DNA of 7,393 nucleotides from an uncultured bacterium (lineage in GTDB: Bacteria; UBP6; UBA1177; JAKLFG01). Made by a program: the position numbers and the translations under genes. Location: contig CALITV010000029.1 of assembly GCA_938048925.1 (NCBI GenBank), forward strand, positions 1 through 7,393, in the 5' to 3' direction. The notes beneath the pieces were generated by a model. That model saw only the letters and a program-made list of their open reading frames with translations. It had not been told where the DNA came from and made no database searches. How positions within the stretch are numbered: the first letter of the stretch is position 1; each line of letters begins with the position of its first letter. Below, one piece after another: positions 5,681 to 7,393 of the stretch.

Positions 5681-7393
5681 ATGTCCCGCGCCATCGCACT
5701 CAAAGGGGTTCGTCACCATAACCTGAAGGGCTTCGATCTCACCATCCCCCACGAGAAACTCGTCGTCATCACCGGTGTGTCGGGCTCCGGCAAGACCTCG
5801 CTCGCCTTCGACACCATCTACGCCGAAGGTCAGCGCCGCTATGTCGAGTCGCTCTCGAGTTACGCCCGTCAGTTCCTCGAACTGTCGGCTAAACCCGATG
5901 TCGAGCACATCGAAGGGCTTTCTCCCAGCATCGCCATCGAACAGCGCGGTCTCAACAAGAGCCCTCGCTCGATCGTCGGCACGACGACCGAGATATACGA
6001 TTACCTGCGGCTCCTATTCGCCCGCGCCGGCACCGTTCACTGTCACCAGTGCGGCCGCGTGGTCGAAAAAACCCCCGCCGCCCGCATCGTCGAGGAGATA
6101 CAAAAACTCTCGGGGGAAAAACTGCACCTCGTCGCACCGATCGTCTCGGGCCGCAAAGGAACCTACGAAAAACTCTTCGATGATATGCGCAGCGAGGGAT
6201 TCCTGCGCGTCATCGTGGACGATGTCGAATATCGGCTCGATGAGCCACTTCCGAAACTCGACCGGCAAAAAAGGCACGACATCGGCGTCGTCGTTGACCG
6301 ACTCGTCATCCGCGAAAATGTCGATCTCAACCGCATCCGGGCATCGGTCGAGACCACCCTTCGGGTTGGCGAAGGAAAACTCCTCCTCCGTTTCGGTGAT
6401 GGCCGCGAAACACTCTACAGCGAGCAGTTCGGCTGTCCCTACTGCGGCATCTACTACGACGAGATCGAGCCGCGCACCTTCTCGTTCAACAGCCCCGCCG
6501 GCGCCTGCCCCACCTGCAACGGACTTGGCTTCATGATGCGCATAGACGAACACCGCATCGTCACCGACCCTACGAAACCACCGACCCGCGGCGCCATGCC
6601 ATCGCTCGGCAACATGACCGCCCAGATGGTCGAACAGGTGCTTGCCCACTACGGCGTCGAGCAAAAGACCCCTTTCCACAAACTTTCCGAACAGACACGC
6701 CGTTATCTCCTCTACGGCACTCCCGACGCGATTTCCTTTTCGGTGCGCACCGAACACATGAAGCACGACTTTACCCGGCCATTCGAAGGGATCATCACGG
6801 CGCTCGAGCGGCGGTATCGAGAAACGACGAGCGAGATGATCCGCGAGGAGTTGTCGAAATATCTCGTCGAGGGGGTCTGCCCCGACTGCGGCGGCAAGCG
6901 GCTCCAGCCCAAGGCGCTCGCGGTGAAAGTCGCCGGCATGAACATCTACGAGATGGGGGAACTACCGGTCGAGGAACTTGCCACCCGCTTCGGCGATCCC
7001 GACCGTCTCGGGTTCGATGATTTCCACCGCACGGTGGCCGAGAAACCGGTACGCGAGATCGCCGCACGGCTCGGATTTCTCGTAAAGGTAGGGCTCGGCT
7101 ACCTCACCCTCAACCGCAAAACGACGACCCTTTCGGGCGGCGAGGCGCAGCGCATTCACCTCGCCACACAGATCGGGAGCGCGCTCACCGGTGTTACCTA
7201 TGTGCTCGACGAGCCATCCATCGGCCTCCACACCGCCGACACCGCGAAGCTCATCTCCATTCTCCGCGCGCTCCGCGACCAAGGAAACAATGTCATCGTC
7301 GTCGAGCACGATCGCGACATCATCTCGGCTGCCGATTTCATCGTTGACCTCGGCCCCGGTGCCGGGCGAAAAGGGGGAGAACTCATCTACGCA
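5681..7393 (+). CDS. uvrA: Excinuclease ABC subunit A (UvrA), N-terminal 571 residues, cut by window edge
   Basis: UvrA is the DNA-damage-recognition ATPase of nucleotide excision repair; it loads UvrB at lesions as a UvrA2-UvrB complex. The frame is open from ATG 5681 (CGGAG five bases upstream) to the window end. Walker A of the first ATPase is GVSGSGKTS at 32-40, followed by the conserved QRRYVESLSSYARQFL block. The UvrB-binding region includes KGTYEKLFDDMRSEGFLRV. Zinc ligands are CxxC pairs at Cys252/255 and Cys276/279 (module with EPRTFSFNSPAGACPTC), and pairs at Cys121/124 and Cys400/403 that probably form another site. The ABC signature LSGGEAQR starts at 484 and Walker B is LDEPS with Asp510/Glu511. 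Order and spacing match an ordinary UvrA of about 940 residues, so the second ATPase half should lie beyond the window. It is divergent from lpdA. No defect is visible in this part. Confidence 0.96.
   Translation, partial: MSRAIALKGVRHHNLKGFDLTIPHEKLVVITGVSGSGKTSLAFDTIYAEGQRRYVESLSSYARQFLELSAKPDVEHIEGLSPSIAIEQRGLNKSPRSIVGTTTEIYDYLRLLFARAGTVHCHQCGRVVEKTPAARIVEEIQKLSGEKLHLVAPIVSGRKGTYEKLFDDMRSEGFLRVIVDDVEYRLDEPLPKLDRQKRHDIGVVVDRLVIRENVDLNRIRASVETTLRVGEGKLLLRFGDGRETLYSEQFGCPYCGIYYDEIEPRTFSFNSPAGACPTCNGLGFMMRIDEHRIVTDPTKPPTRGAMPSLGNMTAQMVEQVLAHYGVEQKTPFHKLSEQTRRYLLYGTPDAISFSVRTEHMKHDFTRPFEGIITALERRYRETTSEMIREELSKYLVEGVCPDCGGKRLQPKALAVKVAGMNIYEMGELPVEELATRFGDPDRLGFDDFHRTVAEKPVREIAARLGFLVKVGLGYLTLNRKTTTLSGGEAQRIHLATQIGSALTGVTYVLDEPSIGLHTADTAKLISILRALRDQGNNVIVVEHDRDIISAADFIVDLGPGAGRKGGELIYA

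Noticed and set aside
6014..6766. A 250-codon minus-strand frame opposite uvrA
   Set aside because: It is fully antisense to conserved UvrA coding sequence and has no recognisable domain.

Overview
The window is a GC-rich stretch of ordinary bacterial chromosome holding six protein genes, two of which run off the ends. The gene set is UvrA, dihydrolipoyl dehydrogenase, a TcdA-like E1 enzyme, a HAD phosphatase, a nitroreductase and a secreted subtilase. The subtilase carries a MopE-type 'DDDCDG' repeat and a Cys-rich tail, a style common in Myxococcota, other former Deltaproteobacteria and several candidate phyla. This suggests a free-living Gram-negative bacterium of that kind, but the phylum cannot be fixed from this window. 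I see no phage genes, transposases, CRISPR, tRNA or rRNA.

Layout: (1) 1-1983, minus: a secreted S8 serine protease, its C-terminus cut by the left edge. (2) 1984-2139: a divergent control region with back-to-back sigma70-like promoters. (3) 2140-3521, plus: a two-gene operon, a TcdA/ThiF-family adenylating enzyme and a HAD phosphatase, joined by a 4-base GTGA stop/start overlap. (4) 3522-3527: only 6 bases separate this operon from the convergent minus-strand pair. (5) 3528-5567, minus: dihydrolipoyl dehydrogenase followed by a nitroreductase, probably co-transcribed. (6) 5568-5680: a second divergent control region in which the two predicted -35 boxes overlap. (7) 5681-7393, plus: uvrA, cut by the right edge after 571 codons, so only the N-terminal ATPase half is present.

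The genes do not form one pathway. They cover protein degradation outside the cytoplasm, probable tRNA modification plus phosphatase housekeeping, flavin redox chemistry, and nucleotide excision repair. The points most worth a second look are the nitroreductase, which has two start codons each with its own Shine-Dalgarno sequence (one form with a signal peptide, one without), the shared -35 region between lpd and uvrA, and the unusual cysteine content of the subtilase. I found no convincing evidence of a previously undescribed multi-gene system.
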